Source: Sinohyriopsis cumingii (taxonomy: Eukaryota > Mollusca > Bivalvia > Unionida > Unionidae). Taken from it: a stretch of DNA of 64,000 nt. This document shows, in pieces, positions 29,805 through 39,740 of the stretch. Made by a program: the position numbers and the translations under genes. The stretch is from NCBI GenBank assembly GCA_028554795.2, contig CM068824.1, positions 161,522,130-161,586,129 on the forward strand, in the 5' to 3' direction. The notes beneath the pieces are model-generated. The model searched no databases, had not been told where the DNA came from, and saw only the letters and a list, made by a program, of their open reading frames with translations. Every line of letters begins with the position of its first letter. The first letter of the stretch is position 1.

Positions 29805-31785
29805 GCTTTATATTCCTGTAGTATTTTGTGTCTGTCGTTGTCTTTATATTATTGTAGTATTATGTGTCCATCATAGTCTTTATATTCCTGTAGTATTTTG
29901 TGCCAGTCATAGTCTTTATATTATTGTAGTATTATGTGTCTTTCGTTGTCTTTATATTCCTGTAGTATTTTGTGTCCGTCATAGTCTTTATATTATTGTA
30001 GTATTATGTGTCCGTCATAGTCTTTATATTCCTGTAGTATTATGTGTCCGTCATAGTCTTTATATTCCTGTAGTATTTTGTGCCAGTCATAGTCTTTATA
30101 TTATTGTAGTATTATGTGTCCGTCATAGTCTTATATTATTGTAGTATTATGTGTCCGTCATAGTCTATATTCCTGTAGTATTTTTTGCCAGTCATAGTCT
30201 TTATATTCCTGTAGTATTTTGTGCCAGTCATAGTCTTTATATTCCTGTAGTATTTTGTGCCAGACATAGTCTTATATTCCTGTAGTATTATGTGTCTGTC
30301 GTTGTCTTTATAATGCTGTAGTATGTTGTGTCTTTCGTGGTGTTTATATTCCTGTAGTATTATGTGTCTGTCGTTGTCTTTATAATGCTGTAGTATTTTG
30401 TGCCAGTCATAGTCTTTATATTCCTGTAGTATTTTGTGTCTGTCGTTGTCTTTATAATGCTGTAGTATTTTGTGCCAGTCATAGTCTTTATATTCCTGTA
30501 GTGTTTTGTGCCAGTCATAGTCTTATATTCCTGTAGTATTTTGTGTCTTTCGTTGTCTTTATATTCCTGTAGTATTATGTGTCTGTCGTTGTCTTTATAA
30601 TGCTGTAGTATGTTGTGTCTTTCGTGGTCTTTATATTCCTGTAGTATTTTGTGTCTGTCGTTGTCTTTATATTCCTGTAGTATTTTGTGTCTGTCGTTGT
30701 CTTTATATTCCTGTAGTATGTTGTGTCTGTCGTTGTCTTTATAATGCTGTAGTATGTTGTGTCTTTCGTGGTCTTTATATTCCTGTAGTATTTTGTGTCT
30801 GTCATAGTCTTTATATTCCTGTAGTATTTTGTGCCAGTCATAGTCTTTATATTATTGTAGTATTTTGTGTCTGTCATTGTCTTTATAATGCTGTAGCATG
30901 TTGTGTCTTTCGTGGTCTTTATATTCCTGTAGTATTTTGTGTCTGTCGTTGTCTTTATATTCCTGTAGTATTTTGTGCCAGTCATAGTCTTTATATTATT
31001 GTAGTATTTTGTGTCTGTCATTGTCTTTATAATGCTGTAGTATGTTGTGTCTTTCGTGGTCTTTATATTCCTGTAGTATTTTGGTCTGTCGTTGTCTTTA
31101 TATTCCTGTAGTATTTTGTGTCTGTCGTTGTCTTTATATTCCTGTAGTATTATGTGTCTGTCGTTGTCTTTATAATGCTGTAGTATGTTGTGTCTTTCGT
31201 GGTCTTTATATTCCTGTAGTATTTTGTGTCTGTCGTTGTCTTTATATTCCTGTAGTATTTTGTGCCAGTCATAGTCTTATATTCCTGTAGTATTTTGTGT
31301 CTTTCGTGGTCTTTATATTCCTGTAGTATTTTGTGTCTGTCATAGTCTTTATATTCCTGTAGTATTTTGTGCCAGTCATAGTCTTTATATTATTGTATTA
31401 TTTTGTGTCTGTCATTGTCTTTATAATGCTGTAGTATGTTGTGTCTTTCGTGGTCTTTATATTCCTGTAGTATTTTGTGTCAGTCGTTGTCTTTATATTC
31501 CTGTAATATGTTGTGTCTTTCGTGGTCTTTATATTCCTGTAGTATGTTGTGCCAGTCATAGTCTTTATATTCCTGTAATATTATGTGTCCATCATAGTCT
31601 TATATTCCTGTAGTATGTTGTGTCTGTCGTGGTCTTTATATTCCTGTAGTATGTTCTGTCTGTTATTGTCTTCATATTCCTGTAGTATTTTGTGTCCGTC
31701 ATAGTCTTTATTTTCCTGTAGCATTTTCTGTCTGTCATAGTCATCATATTCCTGTAGTATTTTGTGTTTGTCATAGTCTTTCCCA
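29805..31785. repeat. ~35-bp minisatellite, ~55 units
   Basis: Unit 'tctttatattcctgtagtat' + 'tttgtgtctgtcgttg', with variants tattat/tatgttg, gtccgtcatag, gccagtcatag and aatgctg. Units of 34-36 bp occur, so open frames come and go on both strands. Inserted inside the older Polinton relic between the polymerase and core fragments. Confidence 0.95.
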
Positions 31786-31937
31786 TGAACCAACCTTCAT
31801 AAACGGTGGAAATAGTAATAGTTTCAAAATCGAGAAATGACTCTGAGTTCATGTTTCACTTGAATCGTAACAAATTCCTTTTAAATGCATTCCTGCAGTT
31901 ATAAAAGGTATATTCTGAATTTGATCTTCCAAAATAA

Positions 31938-32153
31938 TCACCACAAAGGAATTTCTTTTTTGATGAAATAGTCAACCAGAAATTGCTGGTCAATTATATC
32001 AAAGAAAATTTCACATACCACGTGAGACGTTTCGTCTTGAAGTAAAACTGCCATGAAAAGATTTTCTTCGTAATTCAGTAAGGCTTCGTAGCTTGGAATT
32101 CTGTTTAGTATTCCAATCTTACAGGTATCAGTCGTGGCATCGAAACTCTTCAT
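31938..32153 (-). CDS. Unrecognised 71-residue frame inside the older Polinton relic
   Basis: Hydrophobic/acidic helix-like sequence ('LFMAVLLQDETSHVVCEIFF'). It sits directly downstream of the polymerase relic on the same strand, where the main element has its BIR and small helical genes. A distant resemblance to the C-terminal half of the gene at 44923-45353 is possible but not demonstrable by eye. Confidence 0.25.
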   Translation of the reverse strand: MKSFDATTDTCKIGILNRIPSYEALLNYEENLFMAVLLQDETSHVVCEIFFDIIDQQFLVDYFIKKEIPLW

Positions 32154-32279
32154 AGTTGTAGGTAGTTGATCTGACCATTAAAACAGTTTCAAAGTAATCA
32201 ATTCTTTTATAGCATTCAGATATCAACGATATACACCTCTACCGTAGAAAATGCAAATGTTAATTTTGTTTCGCTTCAA

Positions 32280-33100
32280 TCTTGACAAGCTCTCTGTAAA
32301 TGCATTATTGCAGTTCTGGAGGTAAACTATGCATACTCCCCTTTTCGGAAGATTTAGTAATTGTTTGGTCAACGGCTAGCAAAACTCAAAACAGTGAAGT
32401 ATATTCAGTATGGTCGTCGGTCCAAGCTTCAAAACGTTCATCTTCGATTCATGAGTGATAGCTTCCAGTGTGATCGATGTACCTGCAACAATATGTGTCA
32501 AATTCAAGGACTGGATCTCCAAAAGGTTCCAAAACAGAATACAATTTAAAACGGGTATTGGCCATGACGTAAGCTGCAGTTATGACCTTTCCAAACTCGT
32601 TAGTGGGCGGCGTAGGATGGTGCAGACAATTCACCATGATCAATTCTCTTCTATCATGTCGTGTTTAATGAATTTTCATCGGCTAGTTGAAAGTATAGAC
32701 ATGAATCTACCACGTATTCTGTCTTGGCAATATCAGACGTTGAACCAATTTCCCCTACAAATACTTTAGTATAACTTTTGCAGAAGAAGCTTGACACGAA
32801 GACGGATAGCCGTTAGCTTCTTGATTCATTTCTTAACTTTGTGGCATTTCACAATCTTAGACTTTCATGTTAATCTGGTAATTTTGATTGAAGATTGGTA
32901 AATCACGATAGGCAAACAAAAGCGACTGCAATTATTATCAATTCGATGTAATTGCTAAATGTAATTTTCGTTACAAACTCCTCAAGCCAGTTACAGGAAA
33001 TAATTATAATCGCGTCAATTAGGCTCCTTCAAGAGATACCGCTTGACCGACTAATCATCGCAATTCACATGGTGAGCCACGTTATCTACCGAGTTTCCGA
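32280..33100 (-). pseudogene. Protein-primed DNA polymerase B relic (motifs B-C)
   Basis: Minus-strand reading gives, in order, 'QEANGYPSSCQ' near 32800, motif B 'FAKVILKYLWGKLVQR' near 32770, 'EFGKVITAAYVMANTRFKLY' near 32600, motif C altered to 'EFDTYCCRYID' near 32500 (second catalytic Asp of DTDS lost), and 'AWTDDH'. Each has a close counterpart in the polymerase at 39741-43430. Several frames and stops are involved. Confidence 0.8.
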
Positions 33101-33639
33101 CCATTTTCTAAATATTGATCAAGATCATACTTAATGAGTTGTATTTACCCTTTCACTCCTGAGTTTCAAGCAAAATAGGATTGCAGTATTCAGTTCCAGT
33201 TAATTTTTCTTTCAAATCCATATATAGAGAAGCTGAAAGAGGATGCATTTAAGAAAACATAATTTCATTCACAAAATATAATTTAGCCGGACGCTTATAA
33301 TTCTCTTTTTTGCCGGAAATATGGTATATGTATGTAGTGGCACTTTACGGCACCTCAGCACAATACTAACTATACAGTGCCAACAAAATGTTAAATTCGA
33401 AAAATGAAAAATTGAATTGCACAAACATTTAAAAAGATAAGGCCTCAAATAAATTTACAATTATAGACAACAAGACAAAATATTAAACATAAATATGTCT
33501 CGCTTTATTTTAAGTGCATATTTTGAGTAAGAAAATGTACGTACATAAACAGTGCTATATTACCTCAGCACAAAAGTGACTTTAAATGTTTATAGCATTA
33601 TACTTGGATTCTATTTGTCTCTTTATTTTCTTCTATATA

Positions 33640-33879
<240 letters not shown>

Positions 33880-34317
33880 TCCATGTGGCTACAATATTGT
33901 TAACAGGCCTGTCGGGAAGAAGTAAAATAAAAAATATTTTTTATTTTCTGAGGAGAATGGTTTTTTTTTATTCCGTTTGCAATGGCTTTACTGGCAATTT
34001 TAGAGTCTCTCTTCACTAAACCTCTTGGTCTCCAATTGGATCAGTTGGTCAAATCCTTTCCCCTTTTGGGATTAGGGATATCACATTAATATTCTGTAAT
34101 GTATCCAGTCTTCCTTTTTGGAATCTGACGTTAAAGGCATCTATAAAATTATTTTTCGAGTCGAATAAAAATATTTTATAAAACAATGGCATTAGGGATT
34201 GGATTTTTATTACTATACATATATGTTTTCTTTTAAGTGCGTCCTTCGAGTAATAATCAGGGCCGGATTAGAGCTAATATCCGGAAACCCACCCCAGGGT
34301 TAAAAAAATAACAAGTT

Positions 34318-34362
<45 letters not shown>
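34318..34362. repeat. (CA)n microsatellite
   Basis: Uninterrupted CA run. Confidence 0.95.
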
Positions 34363-34368
<6 letters not shown>

Positions 34369-34841
34369 GAGGCACAACCGCACAGTCACTTATCGCTTGA
34401 AACATTGTCCATTGTTTGATTCTTGCGTATGTTTATTGGGTATTATGAACACTTTGAGTAAATAGACACATAGGATTTTGCTTTTGTGCACATCTAATGT
34501 CAGGGCCTTTTTAAAGTTTTCGCCCCAACACTTGACTTGATCCGGCTCGCATAATTTTCTTTCATCTTCAGTTTTTTGTGTGTATATACATTCCCCTTCC
34601 CCAATTCATTTTTAAGAACAACAACTTTAATTGTGTTCTTCAAATATATATATTTTTTGTAATTCGTTACTTATCCTATGTAACTTTATTTCAATATGCG
34701 TGATACTTGGGTTATCGCTCATTGTTTAACTTTAATTATAGTCTTTCTTTCAGCCACATGAGGACCCATCAGCGAAGAGCATCGCAGGATTGACTTTATC
34801 GAGCCCCGATGGTCAACCGATTATATATATACAAAACTGAA

Positions 34842-34905
34842 GATGAAAGTGGTTAGAGAGTCCGCCTCGGATGCCGGATGTCGTGGGTTCGATCTGGAGC
34901 AGTCT
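34842..34905 (+). mobile_element. tRNA-like SINE head fragment
   Basis: Contains 'agtggttagagagtccgcct' (A-box region) and 'tcgtgggttcgatctgg' (B box), diverged from the fuller SINE at 36241. The acceptor stem is not formed, so it is not a functional tRNA. Confidence 0.5.
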
Positions 34906-35205
34906 AAGAAAAACAGAAGCTGACAGAATGTGGAGGTAGGCGAGAAAAACAAAGATGGACGCGGAAACTACATCACCCAAAATACGTAAAATGTTCATAG
35001 AGGAAAATGCATGCGTTAGGTGAAACTAAAATATCTTTCTTCGCAGTGCATTTACATATTTACTAAAGAGGGTGAGGATACCGTTTTATTTATTTCAGTG
35101 TATATACATCAATAAATGAAAACTAGCCTTGCCGATCACGACGCGAACATAGATCATAGGAACGGAAATTACAAATGACGTGCCGTTGAACGCTAATACA
35201 TACAC

Positions 35206-35217
35206 ACATCCATCCAT

Positions 35218-35251
<34 letters not shown>

Positions 35252-35285
35252 CATCCCATCCATCCATCCATCCATACATACATAG
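35206..35285. repeat. (CATC)n microsatellite
   Basis: Tetranucleotide repeat with a few interruptions. Confidence 0.95.
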
Positions 35286-35659
35286 TCCAAGACCTCGTAA
35301 TTAACTGTCAGTCAACTATGACTTAACAGGTGACAAAAGTTGTCTACTTACTGGCACAGGTGTTAATAAAATCAATGTCAGCCGAGTTTACATTGATCAA
35401 AGCCAGGGGACACTTGTGTTGACACATTTAAAATGACTGTACATCACACCTATCTTATCATTTCATCAAGGATAGTCGGAGTTGATCTCTAATAGCTATG
35501 AATCAAAAACGTATAATCTAGTCATGAATTGTAATAAGGAAAGTATGCTAATAATATATTGTTTATATGCACCTTTTCCACTCTTAAAGATGCCGCATGT
35601 CATCGAAATCTGAATACTTTACTTCATTGCTATTACAAACACAGTTAAACATACGGCGA

Positions 35660-35830
35660 GCGGCGGTAGTTCAATTGGTAGATTATCAGACAAATACTCC
35701 AAGGTTGTGCGTTCGATAACTGACAAGGCTACCCTGGGTCGGTTGTCTCGGTGTGTTCTTCGGAAAGGCACTTAGCTCCAATTTCTCTGCCAGTGAAACC
35801 AAACAACCATCCACGAAACCAAGCAAAGAG
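35660..35830 (+). mobile_element. Second, different tRNA-derived SINE fragment
   Basis: An A-box-like 'tagttcaattggtaga' and B-box-like 'ttgtgcgttcgata' are followed by 'gtgttcttcggaaaggcact', a body motif I recall from SINEs of marine invertebrates. Diverged from, and unrelated in body to, the SINE at 36241. Confidence 0.5.
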
Positions 35831-36240
35831 CAAACAAGCGTACGATTATCGAACCTATTTAATCCGTACACTTTCATTCACACTTTTAATTTTTGGATAA
35901 AATTCAATCATCCTGACGAAATCGGTCTCTGATTGGTCCGACCCTGTCTCTGATGGGTCCGGGCAATCGACGTCTTCTCGCACTTACCAGTATTAAAGCA
36001 GCCCCAAAGTATTATAATGAACTGTATATGACACTTTCACTCTAGACCCTGTATTTTCCAACACTTAAGCAAAACACTCAAATCCATGAACCACACCTCC
36101 TCGCATCATCGCCATCCCTCAAACTCAGACGTGATATTTTGATTGAATATTTGTCAGTTAAATTTAACATGATAGTATAGAAGAGAGGCAGAGGAGAATC
36201 TTGAAGAGTGTTTGATTGTTACATTATTCTAATTATTACA

Positions 36241-36566
36241 CCGCTCCGGTGGCCTAGTGGTAGAGCGTCCGCCTCGGATGCGGGAGGTCGTGGGTTCGAT
36301 CCCCGGCTGAGTCATACCAGAGACTTACAAAAATGGTACTTACAGCTGCCTCTCTCGGCATTGAGCATTATGAGATTAGTGTTAGGACTGGTCGGCCCGG
36401 TGTCAGGATAATGTGACTGGGTGGGACATCATGCTACATGTCTGCAGCATGATGCCCCAGTGCTAGACATCACTATAAGCTGGCACAATGCAGACATCGT
36501 AGCAATATGACTGAAAAGTTGTTAAAACTGCTTTGAAAATCGAAATCACATCACATCACATCACGT
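36241..36566 (+). mobile_element. tRNA-derived SINE, near full length
   Basis: The head carries a good pol III A box (tggcctagtggtagagcg) and B box (ggttcgatccc), with a cloverleaf-like CCGCC-TCGGATG-CGGG anticodon arm. The ~230-bp body includes 'ctggtcggcccggtgtcagg' and 'catgctacatgtctgcagca', and the 3' end is an (ATCAC)n tail (36544-36566). Head, body and short-repeat tail is the standard SINE layout. I recall this body from bivalve SINEs, which is the main hint of host identity. No clear target duplication seen. Confidence 0.75.
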
Positions 36567-37299
36567 ATTATTTTTGTTACAGAATGTCAAATTTTCTCAT
36601 ACTTTCATCTTGAGCTTGAGTTACCTACCAAGGAAATTTTGAGAGTATTTGGCGAAGACATTTGTTAAGGCATGGACTTCTAATTAGGAAACCTGTGTGA
36701 GATTAAATAATAGAGAATATCGGTTTTCACGACCGAAATTTCTATTTAACGTTTTTCATCACTTCAGGGATTGCTCGAAACGTTTCTTGTCATACTCTAG
36801 GAAGGAATTGCGCGGATACAAAATCCGACAAAATAGGAACTGCAATAGGATAAAACTTGACTAAAAAATTATATTCCTTATTCTTTAAATAAAATTGTAG
36901 AGATATTATTTTAAACTTCGTTGCTTTTCAAAACTTGACAGGAAACTTTTGGCGAAGGACATTCGCAATAAGTGGTAGCAGGGGTGGGGAGGTTTTCGAG
37001 GGGATGAACCTAAACATTGTCTAAAGCATCAGTACCTTTCCAAAATTGCTAGAAAAAGCTTTAATCAAAGATCATTTGTCAACATTTTGGTATTGAGGGA
37101 GAACCTTTTCATGTTTCTTACGCTTTCGTGATAATAATCGCGTGATAAAAATTGCAGATGCAATCAATGGAAACTGAGTGTCCATCGTCCAATGAGATGA
37201 TTTCACGCTGACCAATCATATCAAGAATGTTTTTATATCGAACATGAACAAGAAACTCGTATTACATATTTTTGAATTTCAGGAAGGAGCCAGAATTTA

Positions 37300-37471
37300 T
37301 ATAAATAATAATGACAACGAAACACCCGTCTCTGTTCAAAAAGAGAAATGGACGGACGTATGGAATAATACAGTGACCTTTCATAAAAAATCGGAAAAGA
37401 TGAATGGCGACTGAGTTTTTAAATTTTGTAAAGTTGGTCAGATTGATATGGGTCGATAATTGCTAGCTGCC
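37300..37471 (-). pseudogene. LINE reverse transcriptase relic, piece left of the Polinton
   Basis: Reading leftward from the insertion point on the minus strand gives the RT motif NYRPIS within a few codons of the target duplication, followed by a stop at the next positions and then decay. It continues the frame that ends at the right-hand flank (56011-56200). The RT was therefore already a pseudogene or became one alongside the insertion. Confidence 0.65.
37466..37471. repeat. Left target-site duplication, gctgcc
   Basis: Identical to the six bases following the right terminus (56011-56016). A 6-bp duplication is the hallmark of Polinton/Maverick integrase. Confidence 0.92.
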
Positions 37472-37845
37472 AGTAGTGAATAGGGTCACTTTGGAGACAA
37501 TGGGAATTAGCATTAAAAACCACCCTGGGCCACTTTGGCGACAATGGGAAATTTAACATTACGAAAACCCCTGGGTCACTTTAGCGACAATGGGAAATTA
37601 ACATGGGAATATATTTTGGGTCTGTTGAGCGACAAGGGAAAATGGAACAGGGTCGGGATCCTATTTTAATATGGTCAAGACCTGATGGGTCTATGGAAAT
37701 GGAACAGGCGAAAAAAATTGAAACAGGGAGGGATCTCTATTTTTTAAAAAAAAATAAATAAAAATAAAAATAAAAAAGGGTAGGCAATTGAAAGTCTATC
37801 TCTTTTCGAGAGATGTGGGTGGCCCTGAAAAGGGCCTTTGGGTTT
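37472..37845. repeat. Left terminal inverted repeat
   Basis: Pairs with 55637-56010. Contains four ~45-bp subrepeats starting gggtcacttt or gggtctgttg with a shared gcgacaa(t)ggga core, an A/T-rich spacer (~37741-37775), the 'aattgaaagtctatctcttt' block and, at the inner edge, the histone-type stem-loop (37821-37836) read outward on the minus strand. Confidence 0.95.
37821..37836 (-). promoter_or_regulatory. Histone-type mRNA 3' stem-loop in left TIR
   Basis: Minus strand reads ggcccttttcagggcc: a 6-bp stem with loop TTTC, flanked 5' by acccaaa and 3' by acccaca. The purine element aaaagagat follows ~15 nt later. The stop of the leftward gene at 37856 is 19 nt upstream. This is the metazoan histone consensus in stem, loop (U at loop positions 1 and 3) and flanks. 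Confidence 0.8.
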
Positions 37846-37855
37846 ATATATGCCC

Positions 37856-38086
37856 TTAACATAAAGGGCATCTGTGACTTCTTCTTGTCCTTAGGCTTCG
37901 TCTAATGGTAGGACCATACACTAACACTCTTTTGAGGCATCCTTGCCTTTCCACGTAAATCCTACGTATCCATAGGCTTGTGGCGGTCCTATGGACAACT
38001 GTCCATTCGGATCGGACATACATCGGTATGTCCGTCGTGAACATCATTGTTGACACAAGGGTGGAAGATTCAACGTCAGTATACAT
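37856..38086 (-). CDS. Small Arg/Cys-containing leftward gene with histone-type 3' end
   Basis: A 76-residue frame, not recognised. Its C-terminal third is arginine-rich with two late cysteines. Evidence that it is real is contextual: a TATAAATA box on the minus strand at 38131-38138, ~45 nt upstream of the ATG (leaving room for a start site near 38108), and a stop 19 nt before the stem-loop at 37836, the same layout as the small genes at the other end. It forms a divergent pair with the gene at 38306. A plus-strand frame of similar length overlaps it but lacks a promoter or 3' signal. Confidence 0.5.
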   Translation of the reverse strand: MYTDVESSTLVSTMMFTTDIPMYVRSEWTVVHRTATSLWIRRIYVERQGCLKRVLVYGPTIRRSLRTRRSHRCPLC

Positions 38087-38305
38087 GCTGAGGCGCCGAG
38101 AACAGGTGAATCAATGCAGTGAACTGCGCTTATTTATAGGTAGAGGAAGGATTGAAACGGATTGAGTTCATTGACCAATCCAAACACGCGTTACAAAATT
38201 CAGTCAGCTCGCATCCAATCCGAAGAGAGCAGTCTGTGACGTCACGTGGTCTATATAGATTCGCTAGCGCCTGTGCGCAGTCAATTCATGCGACAGTTAT
38301 TCAAC
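38087..38305. promoter_or_regulatory. Bidirectional promoter between the two left-end genes
   Basis: On the minus side TATAAATA at 38131-38138 faces the 37856-38086 gene. On the plus side TATATA at 38252-38257 is followed ~30 nt later by tcaatt and the ATG at 38306. Between them lie two CCAAT boxes (about 38177 and 38213) and a compound TGACGTCACGTG (38237-38248), i.e. a CRE overlapping an E-box. The plus TATA position rules out the upstream ATG at 38246 as the start. Confidence 0.65.
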
Positions 38306-38875
38306 ATGACGGAAACTCAGAAAACGATCAATTGGGGTGCACCAGCAGTGGAGACCACCCAATGGAACCCGGACTTACTTTCAGAAGAGGTAAATTGGGA
38401 TTCTGTGGATTTTCTTACCTCGCAAGAATTTGTTCCGGAACCTTCATCACCTTCTTCATTACCGCGCGTGGAGAATTTTAGACAGAGACAGAAAGAAGAA
38501 TTGGAGAAATTTATACAACAGCAAAAGGAAGCGGAACAAGCTTTTCTCCTACAGCAACAACAGCAAGAAGAAGAGGTAAGAAAAAAACAACAAGAAGAAG
38601 CAGCAGCAAAGAAACAAGGGTGTGAAAATCAAACGGTCACGGTATTGTTAGACATTTTAGCGGAGTTAAGAAGTCTGAAACAGATGTATCAGACTTCTTT
38701 ATTACGACCGAAGAGAATACGACCTTAACGAGCTAATAACGTCAACCCTCTGACTAAGCCTACCGTGCCACCCTTAGTGATTTCAACTAAATCATCATCA
38801 TCATCAACAGTACGCAGTCCAGAAATAGGCCTTGGCCGTGGCGAAGGCTTAAGACAGTTAAAGCTGATTGCTTAA
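38306..38875 (+). pseudogene. Q/E-rich coiled-coil protein gene, probably with one premature stop
   Basis: From the ATG at 38306 the frame reads 140 residues to a TAA at 38726. It has an acidic N-terminal ~55 residues, then a long Q/E/K coiled coil (residues ~60-115) and a basic end. The same frame remains open for 48 more codons to a TAA at 38873, 20 nt before the stem-loop at 38896. Since the other stem-loop genes stop 15-29 nt before theirs, the stop at 38726 is probably a later mutation or marks a shorter form. Family unknown; its composition resembles the coiled-coil genes at 53436 and 54250. Confidence 0.6.
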
Positions 38876-38895
38876 ACTCACCCCTACACCAAAAC

Positions 38896-38911
38896 GGCCC
38901 TTTTCAGGGCC
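38896..38911 (+). promoter_or_regulatory. Histone-type mRNA 3' stem-loop
   Basis: ggcccttttcagggcc (6-bp stem, loop TTTC), followed by accaa and, 15 nt later, the purine element gaaaagagatag. The 'agactttcaattgcc' tail is shared with the TIR copies, so the whole ~55-bp 3' module was duplicated. Confidence 0.8.
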
Positions 38912-39074
38912 ACCAACGTCTCTCGAAAAGAGATAGACTTTCAATTGCCAACATCCATTCAAACTCAAAAAAAACAAAACAACCCATTTTACCCCTATAG
39001 TACGTGTGTATGAGTGTGTGAGTGTACGTTCTTATTTCAAAATCAAAACTCAGACACTTACCTTTTATACCTAA

Positions 39075-39080
39075 TTTATT
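39075..39080 (-). terminator. Polyadenylation signal AATAAA (minus)
   Basis: AATAAA on the minus strand about 105 nt after the stop of the zinc-knuckle gene. No histone-type stem-loop accompanies this gene. Confidence 0.6.
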
Positions 39081-39183
39081 CTTTTATAAATATTTACAAT
39101 CCAATTCACAATTCACAATTCTCAACAAATCACTTTAAAAATTTCATACACTTCTTCTGTCTCATTATTTAGTCTCTCTGTTT

Positions 39184-39606
39184 TTAAAATTTCTTCACCA
39201 TCACAGTCTTTTCCTCGTCTTCCTCCCCACTTTCTTCCCTTCTTCTTTTCTTCTCCTGTTTCTTTTTCTTCACCTGTCTGCTTTCTTCCTCTTCTTCTTC
39301 CTCTGAAGAATCCCTCTCTTCTTCTGGCTCCTCGTCTTTCTTTTTTGGGCAATCTGGAGACCAATGTCCTTTTTCTTGACAATAATAACAGGTATCTTGA
39401 CTTTTGTCTCTTTTAATCCCTGTTTTTCTTTTTTGACGGTCTGGACACTCTGAAGACCAATGTCCTTTCTTCTGACAGATATAGCAAGTATCTTCACTTT
39501 TATCTCGCAAGGAAGGAGAGCAGTCCGTCGGCTGGTCTGAAGAGAATTTTCTAATGACCCCTCGCAAACCTCTGATGAAACGTTCGATCTGGGTAGTTTC
39601 TTCCAT
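39184..39606 (-). CDS. Double CCHC zinc-knuckle protein with acidic and lysine-rich tail
   Basis: 140 residues from the ATG at 39606. Two exact C-x2-C-x4-H-x4-C knuckles (C41, C44, H49, C54 and C73, C76, H81, C86) are near-duplicates, each with a KKGHW or EKGHW core. An E/D/S-rich stretch and a K/R-rich end follow. Such knuckles bind single-stranded nucleic acid in Gag and CNBP proteins; a role in genome or transcript binding is inference. The frame is open up to 39654, but the TATA box (minus, 39660-39671) puts transcription start near 39640, so the ATG at 39654 would lie upstream of the mRNA. It appears intact. Transcribed away from polB. Confidence 0.8.
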   Translation of the reverse strand: MEETTQIERFIRGLRGVIRKFSSDQPTDCSPSLRDKSEDTCYICQKKGHWSSECPDRQKRKTGIKRDKSQDTCYYCQEKGHWSPDCPKKKDEEPEEERDSSEEEEEEESRQVKKKKQEKKRRREESGEEDEEKTVMVKKF

Positions 39607-39654
39607 CGTTGTGCTCGGTTTGAGAGTGAAATGAATAGAGGAAGGACAAGACAC

Positions 39655-39740
39655 ATACCCTTTTATATACGCTGGTCTGCCATGACTATAAATTAGTCCA
39701 TGGTGTTTAAACTTTAGTCATTTGACTTTTTGCACTCAAG
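39655..39740. promoter_or_regulatory. Compact divergent promoter with back-to-back TATA boxes
   Basis: TATATAAAAGGG on the minus strand at 39660-39671 serves the zinc-knuckle gene. TATAAATT on the plus strand at 39687-39694 serves polB (ATG at 39741). Only about 15 bp separates the two boxes, so the two pre-initiation complexes would probably compete. Confidence 0.7.

Larger units (their letters stand above)
25390..33100 (-). mobile_element. Decayed second Polinton/Maverick copy, inverted relative to the main element
   Basis: Minus-strand fragments resemble, in the same order, genes of the element at 37472-56010: polymerase B motif B to C (32.8-32.3 kb), the lysine-rich core protein C-terminus (28.1-27.6 kb), the small conserved basic protein (27.55-27.3 kb), the 'LQRLQLF' protein (27.3-27.0 kb), integrase with chromodomain trace (26.75-25.75 kb) and a histone-type stem-loop (25.4 kb). 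Similarity is visible at protein level despite many stops. BIR and ATPase equivalents are not recognised. Capsid and protease genes are missing between integrase and stem-loop, so at least one large deletion has occurred. Boundaries are approximate and no TIR or target duplication is found. Confidence 0.8.

Noticed and set aside
36241..36312. Functional tRNA gene
   Set aside because: A and B boxes are good, but the acceptor stem does not pair properly and the sequence continues into a SINE body and (ATCAC)n tail.
37821..37836. Bacterial-type rho-independent terminators
   Set aside because: The context is eukaryotic (TATA, AATAAA, SINEs), the stems are not followed by a T run, and the loop and flanks match the histone consensus instead.
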